DNA from: Deltaproteobacteria bacterium HGW-Deltaproteobacteria-18
Lineage (GTDB): Bacteria > Desulfobacterota > Desulfovibrionia > Desulfovibrionales > Desulfomicrobiaceae
DNA length: 64,000 nucleotides
Assembly (NCBI GenBank): GCA_002841885.1
Contig: PHBE01000016.1
Location: 1 to 64,000, forward strand
Reading direction: 5' to 3'
In this document: in pieces, positions 37,098 through 44,237 of the stretch
Numbering within the stretch: the stretch's first letter is position 1
How the letters are laid out: each line of letters opens with the position of its first letter
Program-made: the position numbers and the translations under genes
The notes under the pieces: model-generated
What the model was told of the DNA's origin: nothing
The model's database searches: none
What the model saw: the letters and a program-made list of their open reading frames with translations, nothing else

Positions 37098-37274
37098 CTA
37101 CTTGCACTGGTCCAGGACCATGCGTCCGGACTGTCCGCATTTGGGACAGCGGATGCCGGACTGCGAGCCTTCGCACTTGATGCAATACTTCGCAAAACAG
37201 CTGATGCATCGATACAGCACGGGGTGTGGTAGTTCCTTGCCGCAGCTCGGGCAGAGGTCTTTTTTCTGATCCAT
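37098..37274 (-). CDS. small double zinc-ribbon protein (58 aa)
   Basis: A short frame was read on the minus strand. It begins ATG GAT CAG with GGAG seven bases upstream and encodes a cysteine-rich protein with pairs LCPSCG, RCISCF, YCIKC and RCPKCG, ending QCK. The arrangement suits two treble-clef or rubredoxin-knuckle zinc sites. Such small zinc-ribbon proteins are common in Desulfovibrionales and uncharacterised. The frame is otherwise well conserved in character (no rare codons, a stop right after the last cysteine motif). It was found by eye, as it is too short for usual length cut-offs. Confidence 0.75.
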   Translation of the reverse strand: MDQKKDLCPSCGKELPHPVLYRCISCFAKYCIKCEGSQSGIRCPKCGQSGRMVLDQCK

Positions 37275-37379
37275 GGCTGATTCTCCATAAGGTTGTGGGG
37301 ATCGATCCCGCTGGCCGGAGCCCTGCCGGGCAGGCCGTCGGCGCCAGCGGATAGTCTTCTTCCTCCCTTTACGGGAATT

Positions 37380-37395
37380 ATGTCAAGAATGACAT
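37380..37395. promoter_or_regulatory. palindrome ATGTCA-AGAA-TGACAT
   Basis: A perfect 6-4-6 inverted repeat lies 106 bases upstream of the zinc-ribbon gene start. The same arms with an AAAA spacer occur at 53253-53268. It is a candidate transcription-factor site. Confidence 0.5.
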
Positions 37396-37443
37396 GTGGA
37401 TGTGGCGGAAGATCATCATCCGCCGTCTGCTCGGGAAGGTGGT

Positions 37444-38580
37444 TCAGGCATGGTCGTGCAAAAAAGGGGAAAGCAATGCCGATATTTCCGCTTGAATGGC
37501 CTCATGGTCAACAAGTCGCTCAAACCAGTCATGAGCCGTACTGCCGCATGCCAGGCTGACAATGCCTCCGAGCACCGCGCCGCGGTGGGCGTTTTCGCCG
37601 CCCAGGTTGGTGTTGGCCAGCAGGGCCGCCTTGAGGTCGCTGCGGTATTTGTACGCAAGGTACAGTAAGCTGGGCCATGAATCGCTGATGTAGCATGCGG
37701 TGGAATACCTGCCGCCGACGATGTCCCTGTCAGTCCGGGCGCGTTGCACCATGCTCGCAAGATCGATGCCCATGGTTGTCTGGGCGGCCTCCTGCAGATG
37801 CCGGTCGGCTGATTCACCCGTCTTGCGCAGGAGCAGGCCGGCAATGAGCGCGACATATCCATCACAGATGCGGCCCAATGCCTCGTCCGGATGGGTCAGA
37901 AAGAGATGTTCCCGGCAGGTCGCCTGCACCGTGGCCAATGCATCCCCGTGCAGCAGGCTGCTTATGGCCAGGGGGCCGATGGTGACCAGTCCGCCCATGG
38001 ATGGGGTGTCGTGGGTACGGGCGCCGCACTGATGCGGAGGCTTTCCGGCTACAAGGTTGGCGAAGAAGCCGCGATGGTATGATTCGGCGTAGGTGTCCCG
38101 GTGCCGGGGCGGTTCGGCGGTCATGAACTCGATGTAGGACTGCAGAAAGTGGTCGCGGCTGTAGCGCCCGCTGCCGGCAATGATGGAACGCATCAGCACC
38201 CGCGCGCAGTGGGCGTTGAGGGTGTTGTCGCCAGCCTGCATGCCGTGGTGATAGTGTCGGTTGCCCTGTCCCCACAGGTGCTGTCGCCCTTTGAGGATGA
38301 CCGTGCCGACGATCTCCTGGGATTCGGACTGGCTACCGTGTCCCGACCGGCCGCCGCGCCGGGTTGAATGCAGCGACATGATTGACGAGGGGTGAAATTC
38401 CGGCGCAGCTTCGAACTTTTTGACGCCGCCGGGAAAGGCGCGCTCGATATCGGCTGTGTTGTAGTACCAGTGCACGGGCATCGCCAGAGAATCGCCGACA
38501 AAGAGGGAGGCGAGGGCCGCTTTTGCCCGCTGCAGGATTATTAATGATTCGGGGAGTTGGCTTGTGGGCGTCAGTTCCAT
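37444..38580 (-). CDS. ADP-ribosylglycohydrolase-family protein
   Basis: The protein has 378 residues and resembles the DraG/ARH fold: GDSLAMPVHWYYN near the start, AGDNTLNAHCARVL in the middle and NLGGENAHRGAVLGGIVSLACG near the end. In canonical ADP-ribosylglycohydrolases the last block is GGDTDT...AGALAGA with two metal-binding aspartates. Here these read E and N, so the metal site differs and the substrate may not be ADP-ribosyl-protein. ATG 38580 is preferred over the upstream start at 38622 because AAGGGAA precedes it and the fold begins soon after. It is monocistronic, with an AT-rich region upstream. Confidence 0.75.
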   Translation of the reverse strand: MELTPTSQLPESLIILQRAKAALASLFVGDSLAMPVHWYYNTADIERAFPGGVKKFEAAPEFHPSSIMSLHSTRRGGRSGHGSQSESQEIVGTVILKGRQHLWGQGNRHYHHGMQAGDNTLNAHCARVLMRSIIAGSGRYSRDHFLQSYIEFMTAEPPRHRDTYAESYHRGFFANLVAGKPPHQCGARTHDTPSMGGLVTIGPLAISSLLHGDALATVQATCREHLFLTHPDEALGRICDGYVALIAGLLLRKTGESADRHLQEAAQTTMGIDLASMVQRARTDRDIVGGRYSTACYISDSWPSLLYLAYKYRSDLKAALLANTNLGGENAHRGAVLGGIVSLACGSTAHDWFERLVDHEAIQAEISALLSPFLHDHA

Positions 38581-38627
38581 AGAAAATTCCCTTATTGCAT
38601 GGCTGCACCAGAGGAGCAACAAAGTGG

Positions 38628-38891
38628 TCAGAAGTGTCGATCGAGCTGGTAGTTGTCTCGAATCAGTTTCATATTTTGAGCGGAAAGGAAAGTTGGCGGG
38701 AATGCGTCACCTTCATGTAAGCAATTTTTCAAACGCGCCATGAAAAGTTCAAGCAGATTCTGAAGGTTTCCTTTCTTTCCCCTGAAATTATACGCAAAAA
38801 AATACACATCCTCTTCAATGTGGGGGTGCGGCAATCGCTGGCAAACTGGTACGAAAATGCCCGTCATTGCCCAGCGCGCAAGGAGATTCAT
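38628..38891 (-). CDS. short frame of doubtful coding value (87 aa)
   Basis: An 87-residue frame lies upstream of the ADP-ribosylglycohydrolase-like gene and overlaps a transposase-remnant region on the other strand. No ribosome site or family is recognised, and base composition is lower in GC than the neighbours. It may be a decayed fragment and is listed so that the region 38581-38948 is accounted for. Confidence 0.2.
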   Translation of the reverse strand: MNLLARWAMTGIFVPVCQRLPHPHIEEDVYFFAYNFRGKKGNLQNLLELFMARLKNCLHEGDAFPPTFLSAQNMKLIRDNYQLDRHF

Positions 38892-38948
38892 GCCGCATCC
38901 GCAGCAGGTTCAGCGACAATTGGCTGCTGTTTGCCGGTTGTCCGCTTT

Positions 38949-39053
38949 GTTGTAAACGATGACCGACCCCATGAGTCGCTTGGCGATTTGACCCTGGCGG
39001 AGTTCCTCATGAAATATTCACCCAAGGAAGTCTCTACTTTTGGACGGCACTAA
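38949..39053 (+). pseudogene. transposase C-terminal remnant (IS3-type integrase core)
   Basis: The frame encodes NDDRPHESLGDLTLAEFL and stops 17 codons later. This is the typical C-terminal block of IS3-family OrfB transposases (NxxRPHxxLGxLTPxEF). Nothing upstream in any frame extends it to the catalytic DDE domain and no terminal inverted repeats were found, so only a remnant of an old insertion is left. The following 39054-39563 (510 bases) is AT-rich, contains no supported gene, and includes the promoter region of the stress-protein gene. Confidence 0.75.
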
Positions 39054-39563
39054 CTTGAGGAGGTTTACATCGGCAGTATGGAAAAAACATGAGCCGTCGG
39101 GAAATCTTCAAGAATTGAGTGATCCGAAGTTTCCAGACCGGTCAAACCGTCTTTCGACCGCCAGAGAGTTTTCGATCCCCGCCTCAAGTCCAGATCACTG
39201 CGCCCAAATTTGCTCAATTGTGTCGGTTACCGGAAAACTGGTCGGGGGTAAGGCTGCGGTGCTGAGGCCTCAGAATTCGTTTTCCATGATGGAAGGTTGG
39301 AAAGATTGCGGCTCGCATGATATTTTGGAGGATTGGTTATAAAATTCGACTATTATTGTCGGAATCACGTGATTATTTTGTTTTTCCCGATCAAGTTACA
39401 TTTTTTTTCAGCTTTTCCTAAATTTTTATTGACAATAGTTATGTTCGGTGTAGCACTCTAATCATAATCTTTGAGAAAAAAATAACAATCTTTATTTGTT
39501 TTGATTGCAGTCGGTTATCGTTTGTTTTGTAATCCAAACCAGATCAATGTGAGGGAAGTGATT

Positions 39564-40496
39564 ATGCTTACTATACCAGAACAGGTCGTTGCCAGTTCAG
39601 CAGACGACAACAGGTCTATCCGTGGAAAGGCGGGAGCACCGAAGAAACTTTTATTTACGGTCAGTGACGACCCGAACATGTTCAATGGTCTGCGTTTCCT
39701 GTGCAGGTTTTTTGAGAACAAGAGTCGGTTCGATCTGACTCTCCTGTGCATGGCATCTCCAGACAGCAATTATTGTCGCTGGCGCGCGGGAAAAAACAAG
39801 CCGATACAGTCCGCCGAGCACTCGGATATGGACAGCAACTGGAGTCTAGCTCGGGAAGAGGCCATGCGCATGCTCCAGTGGGACGGGTTTTCTTCGGGGC
39901 GCATCCAGGCCAAAAGCGCCTCCAGCATGATTTGCCGCATCGAGGACATCGAGGATGAGATCGGCAGCGAGACCCACGACGCTGTGGTCATGGGGCGCCG
40001 TGGCCTTAATCGTCTCAAGGACTTCACCTCGAAGAGTCTCTCCCGCAAGCTGTTCGAACGCCAGCCCGAGATTCCCATGATCCTCTGCCGCAAGCCGGAC
40101 CTCAATCGCAAAAATGTCCTCCTGTGCGTGGACGGTTCGGAATCCTCGGACAACATGGCACGCTTCGTCGCATCCATGCTGGAAGGGGAGTCGCATTTGG
40201 TCACCCTGTGCAACATCATCAGCGACACTTCCGGCGAACGCGACAAGGCCACGGCCATATTCAAACGCTGCGAGGAGATCATGTGCGGCGAGGGTTTTGA
40301 AGCCGGACGCCTGCGCCACATGATCTACCCTTCGGATTATGTGCCGCGCGCCATTCTCGACAACGCCAACTGGGGCAAGTTCGCCGTGGTTGCGGTTGGC
40401 ACAACGTCCAACATGCGCAAGAATCTGATGTTCGGCTCCGTCAGCAGTTTCCTCTTTAACGAGTTGACGGACTCGGTCCTCTGGGTTCATCCGTAA
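39564..40496 (+). CDS. universal stress protein (tandem UspA domains)
   Basis: The protein has 310 residues and two UspA-like halves. The first spans about residues 25-180 (KLLFTVSDDPNMFNGLRFL ... DAVVMGRRGLNRLKDFTSKSLSRKLFERQPEIPMILCRKP). The second is about 183-310 (KNVLLCVDGSESSDNMARFV ... FAVVAVGTTSNMRKNLMFGSVSSFLFNEL). The second half keeps a G-x-S...G-S-V-S-S-like ATP-loop pattern; the first has VMGRRG. GAGGGAAG precedes the ATG. A ~500-base AT-rich leader region suggests complex or strong regulation. A hairpin follows the stop. The role is probably stress or redox-related; the ligand is unknown. Confidence 0.85.
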   Translation: MLTIPEQVVASSADDNRSIRGKAGAPKKLLFTVSDDPNMFNGLRFLCRFFENKSRFDLTLLCMASPDSNYCRWRAGKNKPIQSAEHSDMDSNWSLAREEAMRMLQWDGFSSGRIQAKSASSMICRIEDIEDEIGSETHDAVVMGRRGLNRLKDFTSKSLSRKLFERQPEIPMILCRKPDLNRKNVLLCVDGSESSDNMARFVASMLEGESHLVTLCNIISDTSGERDKATAIFKRCEEIMCGEGFEAGRLRHMIYPSDYVPRAILDNANWGKFAVVAVGTTSNMRKNLMFGSVSSFLFNELTDSVLWVHP

Positions 40497-40519
40497 GGTC
40501 CGAGGCATATCATATCACG

Positions 40520-40551
40520 GAGGCCGGCTTTCCATCGGGATTGCCGGCCTC
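40520..40551 (+). terminator. hairpin after stress-protein gene
   Basis: The stem GAGGCCGGC / GCCGGCCTC is perfect with a 14-base loop, 23 bases after the stop codon. Only CTTC follows, so the U-tract is weak. Confidence 0.55.
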
Positions 40552-40648
40552 TTCACGTTGGGCAAGGCGATTGTCAGGCCTTTATTTTGATGGGCTTCGG
40601 CAAGTGACATCACAAAAACATAATAATCCTGCAGCACGTCCCCCCTCG

Positions 40649-40680
40649 AATCCCGCCGTACCGCATCGTGTTCATGTCGG
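40649..40680. repeat. 32-bp intergenic repeat, copy 1
   Basis: Identical at 29 of 32 positions to 44038-44069, in the same orientation. It starts AATCCCGCCG and ends TTCATGTCGG. It lies in the gap between the stress-protein and flavin-reductase transcription units. It is a possible binding site for a large DNA-binding protein or a remnant of a dispersed repeat. Confidence 0.7.
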
Positions 40681-40823
40681 TTGTCCCTGTTGTAGTAAAC
40701 AATGAACGGAGGAAGATGTGAGTTTATTTGTACTGGGCTTTGTTTGGGTTAGATGGCTTCAAATTTATCCGCTCAGAAAATATACAATCTGCTAATCGAA
40801 GATAAAATTGAAAATGGAGGTTA

Positions 40824-41021
40824 TTATTGTATCGAAGATGGATCGATGCAGTGGTGACTCTTGGAATTGGTGACCTTGCCTGTCACTTCGGTCAGATCCC
40901 TGATCAAGGCGGCTTTGGCCTCAGTTTCCATCGGGTTGTCGATGAAAGTGATCACGACCTGCGAAATTTCCTTGTTCCTCGTTGTAGTTTCAGGCTTCGA
41001 GACTGGGGAGTTCCCCATCAT
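40824..41021 (-). CDS. small protein translationally coupled to flavin reductase (65 aa)
   Basis: The start ATG overlaps the stop of the flavin-reductase gene (ATGA), the coupling pattern of real operon genes. The product begins MMGNSPVSKPETT and has a helical, charged middle (PMETEAKAALIRDLTEVTG). No family is recognised. It could be a genuine short partner or a fortuitous frame; 40552-40823 next to it holds no other gene. Confidence 0.4.
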   Translation of the reverse strand: MMGNSPVSKPETTTRNKEISQVVITFIDNPMETEAKAALIRDLTEVTGKVTNSKSHHCIDPSSIQ

Positions 41022-41593
41022 CTTTCTGATTTTTTCTTCATCGCCTTGCCGGCATTCCAGGGATTGCCTACCTCTTCACCCAAGGACCAGTATTTGATGC
41101 GTTGAAAGTCGAAGAGCAAGGGCGAAACCTTGCCATAGTGGATTTTTCCGTCTTCAAGGACCCGTTCATCTGCATAGGTCTGGACGACCTCGCCGATGAA
41201 TATGTCATGCGTAGGGGTGTCCGTGACCTGGTTGAGACGCAACTCCATGGAAATGGGGCATTCCGCGATCATGGGGGCGGTTTTGAGTTCCCCGTAAAAG
41301 GTTTCGAAGAGTTCGGACTTGTCCGTATTTTTTCCGGAAACGATACCTACGTAATCGGTCACAACGAGCATATCCGTGGACGGAATGTTGATGCTGAAGG
41401 TTTTGTTCTCGAAGATGCCCTTGTTGCTGTAATGAATCTTTCCCACACCGATGGAAAGAAGCTGCGGCGAAGAGTGGTTCAGGATGCCCACGTGGGCGAT
41501 GGTTATCCAGTTGGGCTTGCCGTCCACAAGTGTCCCGACGATGGTGGTCAGGGATGGGTAGAGCGCGTTGACTGGTCCCAGTTTCCTTCTCAT
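41018..41593 (-). CDS. flavin reductase-like / flavoredoxin-family FMN protein
   Basis: The protein has 191 residues of the flavin-reductase-like split-barrel fold: PVNALYPSLTTIVGTLVDGKPNWITIAHVGILN, a typical N-terminal FMN-binding block, then LSIGVGKIHYSNKGIFENKTFSINIPS and HDIFIGEVVQTYADE. Flavoredoxins of Desulfovibrio belong here and take part in electron transfer to sulfur compounds. The ATG at 41593 is chosen because CGGAGG lies six bases upstream; an upstream start at 41650 would add 19 residues without a ribosome site. A 65-residue frame follows in a four-base overlap. Confidence 0.85.
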   Translation of the reverse strand: MRRKLGPVNALYPSLTTIVGTLVDGKPNWITIAHVGILNHSSPQLLSIGVGKIHYSNKGIFENKTFSINIPSTDMLVVTDYVGIVSGKNTDKSELFETFYGELKTAPMIAECPISMELRLNQVTDTPTHDIFIGEVVQTYADERVLEDGKIHYGKVSPLLFDFQRIKYWSLGEEVGNPWNAGKAMKKKSER

Positions 41594-41826
41594 TCCAACC
41601 TCCGAGTATTTTTTTGTTTGTACATGCAAATACAAAATTCGGTGCCGCATTCGTCAAGGAAAAATCCGGGGGGGCCGCGAGCCGACCGGGCCTGGTGATG
41701 CTGCAGATCGACGGCCTGTCTCTTGATCGTCTCATGATCAATTCGAATCTGCCCTCGACACGGGTAAGCTCCCCGTCCCGAAGCGTCTGTTCAACCGCGA
41801 ACACTACCAAGTGCATGCACAGAATT

Positions 41827-43938
41827 CTACAAAGGCATGCTGTCGGTTCTGATCACGGCGATGGTTATGTCGTCCGCCTTGTCCTGTGTTCCCCGGAATG
41901 CATTCACGGCATGAAGGATTTCCCGGATGATCTCAGAGGCCGGGCGGGTCCGGTGGGTGCGAATGACATTCTGCAGGCGCTCCTTGCCGAACATTTCCCC
42001 TTCCCGGGACCTGGCCTCCCAGATCCCGTCCGTGCCGATGACGATGATCCCTCCTGCAGGCAGGTCGCAGCGTTCGTTCAGTTCGAAGTCCGTCTGGCCG
42101 AGGACTCCAAGGGGCAGGCCCTGGCCGCGGAGTTCGACGAACGCGTCTTCGCCGGGGGAGTAGACCAGGGCCGGGTCGTGTCCCGCCCGGACCCAGCGGA
42201 CGGTATTGCCTTCCGTCAACTCCAGGAGAAAGAGGGTCATGAACCTCCCCGTCAGGTTCGTGTCTTCGGCGACGAGCTCGTTCACGCGCCTGGCTATGAC
42301 GTCCAGGCCATCCTCGCAGGCGGCCTGGCTTCTGATGTAGGCCCGGGCCGAGGCCATCAGCAGGGCGGCCGGGATGCCGTGGCCGCTGACGTCCCCGACG
42401 GCGATGATCAGGCTGTCTCCGCCTGGCGTGCGTCTGGGAATGAAGCCGAAATAGTCTCCGCCGGTTTCGTGGCAGTACTCGCTCACGGCGGCGATGTCGT
42501 GTCGTCCGAATCTGGGGCTGGCGGTCGGCAGGAGGTTCTGCTGGACCTGCTGCGCCACTTCCAGCGCGTTCTTGATGTGAATCCGGTCCTCGAGTTCCGG
42601 GACCATCCGGTTGAAGGCCGTTCCCAGCCGGCCGACCTCGTCGCCGCCCCGCACCTCGGCCCGCGCCGAGAAGTCGCCTTCGGCTACCCTGGCCACGGCT
42701 GATGCGACAGCCGAGATGTTGCGCGTGAAGACCTTGGAAAAAATGACGGCCACGGCGCAAACGACCACGCCCACGATGAGGACGATAATGCCCATGCCGC
42801 GGGTGTGGCTGTCAATCCGGTCGAGGATGAATTCCCTGACGACCAGAGTTTCCCTGACAACGTCGGCCTTGGGCACCAGGATCATGAGCGCCGCTCCGCC
42901 CGGTTCGATGGGCGCGAAGGCCCACAACGTGTCCTGTCCCTGCCGTCGCATGTCGGCAATGCCGGAGGAGGGCGCCTTCAGCTTTTCCAGCATTTCGGCA
43001 TACGCTTGCCCATCGTCGGAAACGAGCCAGGAGTCCTGGCGCGGCCGGCCCCAATGGCCTCGCTGGGTTTCCGGAGACTGCTCCTGGGCGACGATCCCCA
43101 GACGCTGTTCCACCGATCCAGGGGCTGTTTTCGGAACGACCAGAAGCGTGGCCACGTTGTCCGAATAGACGGCCAAGTGCTGGTTTTTGTGCAGCAGGGC
43201 CCCGACCGGGACGGCAAGGGATATTCGCCCCTGCACCTCGCCGGCTTCGTCTTTGACGGGGGCGGTGACGTTGAAGACGAGCAGGCGGGTCCTGGGATCG
43301 AGTTGCGGATTCTGCCAGACGTTTTCTTCCACATCTCCCCCGAATTTGTTCCGGTGCTGCTGTTCGCGCAGGTACAGGCGTGAGATGGATTTCGGATAGG
43401 TGATTTTCGTGCGGTCCGAGAGCTCGATGTCGATCCAGAGAACGAGGTCGCTGTAACGGAATTTCAGGTTCTTGAGCACCGGGAGAAGCAGTTCGTCCAG
43501 GATTGACGTCTCGGCTTCGGAGACGCCCCGCGCAGTGTTTTCGATTTCCATCGCATCGAAGTCGACCTCAAGGCTCTGACGTCCTCCCCTGTGAAGGAAG
43601 TAGTAATCGTCACGGGCGGCGAAGACCTGTGCCGCGGATGGCAGGGCTCGGGGATCACTGGTGCTGTGCTCGTGCCCGTACAGGATGCCCTCGATTCTGG
43701 AGGCGAGAAACTGCGCATTGGATTCGAGGAGCTGCTTCTCCCGCCTCAGGATGCGGGCGTGGTCCTCGGCGATCCGCTTCAGTGAGGAACGGGCGTTGTT
43801 CATGACATTTCGGGAACTCCTGTCCACGAAACCATCACCCAGCACGGCCAGGTTGTCCCGAAATTCGAACCCGACGACGAGCAGCGGGGCGAGAGAAATG
43901 AAGAGAAGCAGCGCGAGCAGCTTGTTTCGTATGCCCAT
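41827..43938 (-). CDS. membrane-bound SpoIIE/RsbU-type PP2C phosphatase with sensor and HAMP
   Basis: The protein has 703 residues. An N-terminal transmembrane helix (6-24) is followed by a ~350-residue periplasmic sensor domain of Cache-like layout, a second transmembrane helix (near 380-400) and a HAMP domain (about 400-455, SAVARVAEGDFSARAEVRGGDEVGRLGTAFN). A C-terminal PPM phosphatase follows: GGDYFGF, VGDVSGHGIPAALLMA, WVRAGHDPALVY, GTDGIWEARS, DKADDITIAVI. The metal-binding aspartates are present. Such proteins dephosphorylate anti-anti-sigma (STAS) proteins in partner-switching pathways. No STAS or anti-sigma gene is in the window. It is monocistronic and divergent from fdhA across ~300 bases. 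Confidence 0.9.
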   Translation of the reverse strand: MGIRNKLLALLLFISLAPLLVVGFEFRDNLAVLGDGFVDRSSRNVMNNARSSLKRIAEDHARILRREKQLLESNAQFLASRIEGILYGHEHSTSDPRALPSAAQVFAARDDYYFLHRGGRQSLEVDFDAMEIENTARGVSEAETSILDELLLPVLKNLKFRYSDLVLWIDIELSDRTKITYPKSISRLYLREQQHRNKFGGDVEENVWQNPQLDPRTRLLVFNVTAPVKDEAGEVQGRISLAVPVGALLHKNQHLAVYSDNVATLLVVPKTAPGSVEQRLGIVAQEQSPETQRGHWGRPRQDSWLVSDDGQAYAEMLEKLKAPSSGIADMRRQGQDTLWAFAPIEPGGAALMILVPKADVVRETLVVREFILDRIDSHTRGMGIIVLIVGVVVCAVAVIFSKVFTRNISAVASAVARVAEGDFSARAEVRGGDEVGRLGTAFNRMVPELEDRIHIKNALEVAQQVQQNLLPTASPRFGRHDIAAVSEYCHETGGDYFGFIPRRTPGGDSLIIAVGDVSGHGIPAALLMASARAYIRSQAACEDGLDVIARRVNELVAEDTNLTGRFMTLFLLELTEGNTVRWVRAGHDPALVYSPGEDAFVELRGQGLPLGVLGQTDFELNERCDLPAGGIIVIGTDGIWEARSREGEMFGKERLQNVIRTHRTRPASEIIREILHAVNAFRGTQDKADDITIAVIRTDSMPL

Positions 43939-44237
43939 GAATCCTCCCCGTTAGCGATGCGCGAAGGCACAATCGTATACCATCCCCTGGCCGGGGGGAA
44001 GTGCGCGGCATGGTCCTGACATCATCCCCCCGCCTCCAATCCCGCCGCACCGCATCGTTTTCATGGCGGACCATCACGGAAAATTGCCTTCAAAATTGAA
44101 AAGAACGTCATATGTGTTTTTTATAACATATTGAAAATATTGATTGAAGTGCTATTGAGCCATCATCTTTGCACCTACTACCCACTTTGTGAAGCGGGAG
44201 TTCAAGGGTGCAGGAACATGAAACCATGGAGGTTTTG
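43939..44237. promoter_or_regulatory. divergent intergenic region upstream of fdhA
   Basis: About 300 bases without a gene separate the phosphatase and fdhA starts. It contains copy 2 of the 32-base repeat (44038-44069) and an inverted repeat ATATGT-N10-ACATAT at 44110-44131. An AT-rich stretch (44095-44165) probably carries the fdhA promoter. Confidence 0.55.
44038..44069. repeat. 32-bp intergenic repeat, copy 2
   Basis: Second copy of the element at 40649-40680, with three mismatches. It lies 169 bases upstream of the fdhA start codon. Confidence 0.7.

Noticed and set aside
39040-39342. A 100-residue plus-strand frame after the transposase remnant
   Set aside because: No convincing ribosome site, no family, and serine/proline-rich composition; likely chance frame in non-coding DNA.
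38600-39500. A complete insertion sequence
   Set aside because: Only the C-terminal 35 codons of an IS3-type transposase remain and no terminal inverted repeats or target duplication were found.
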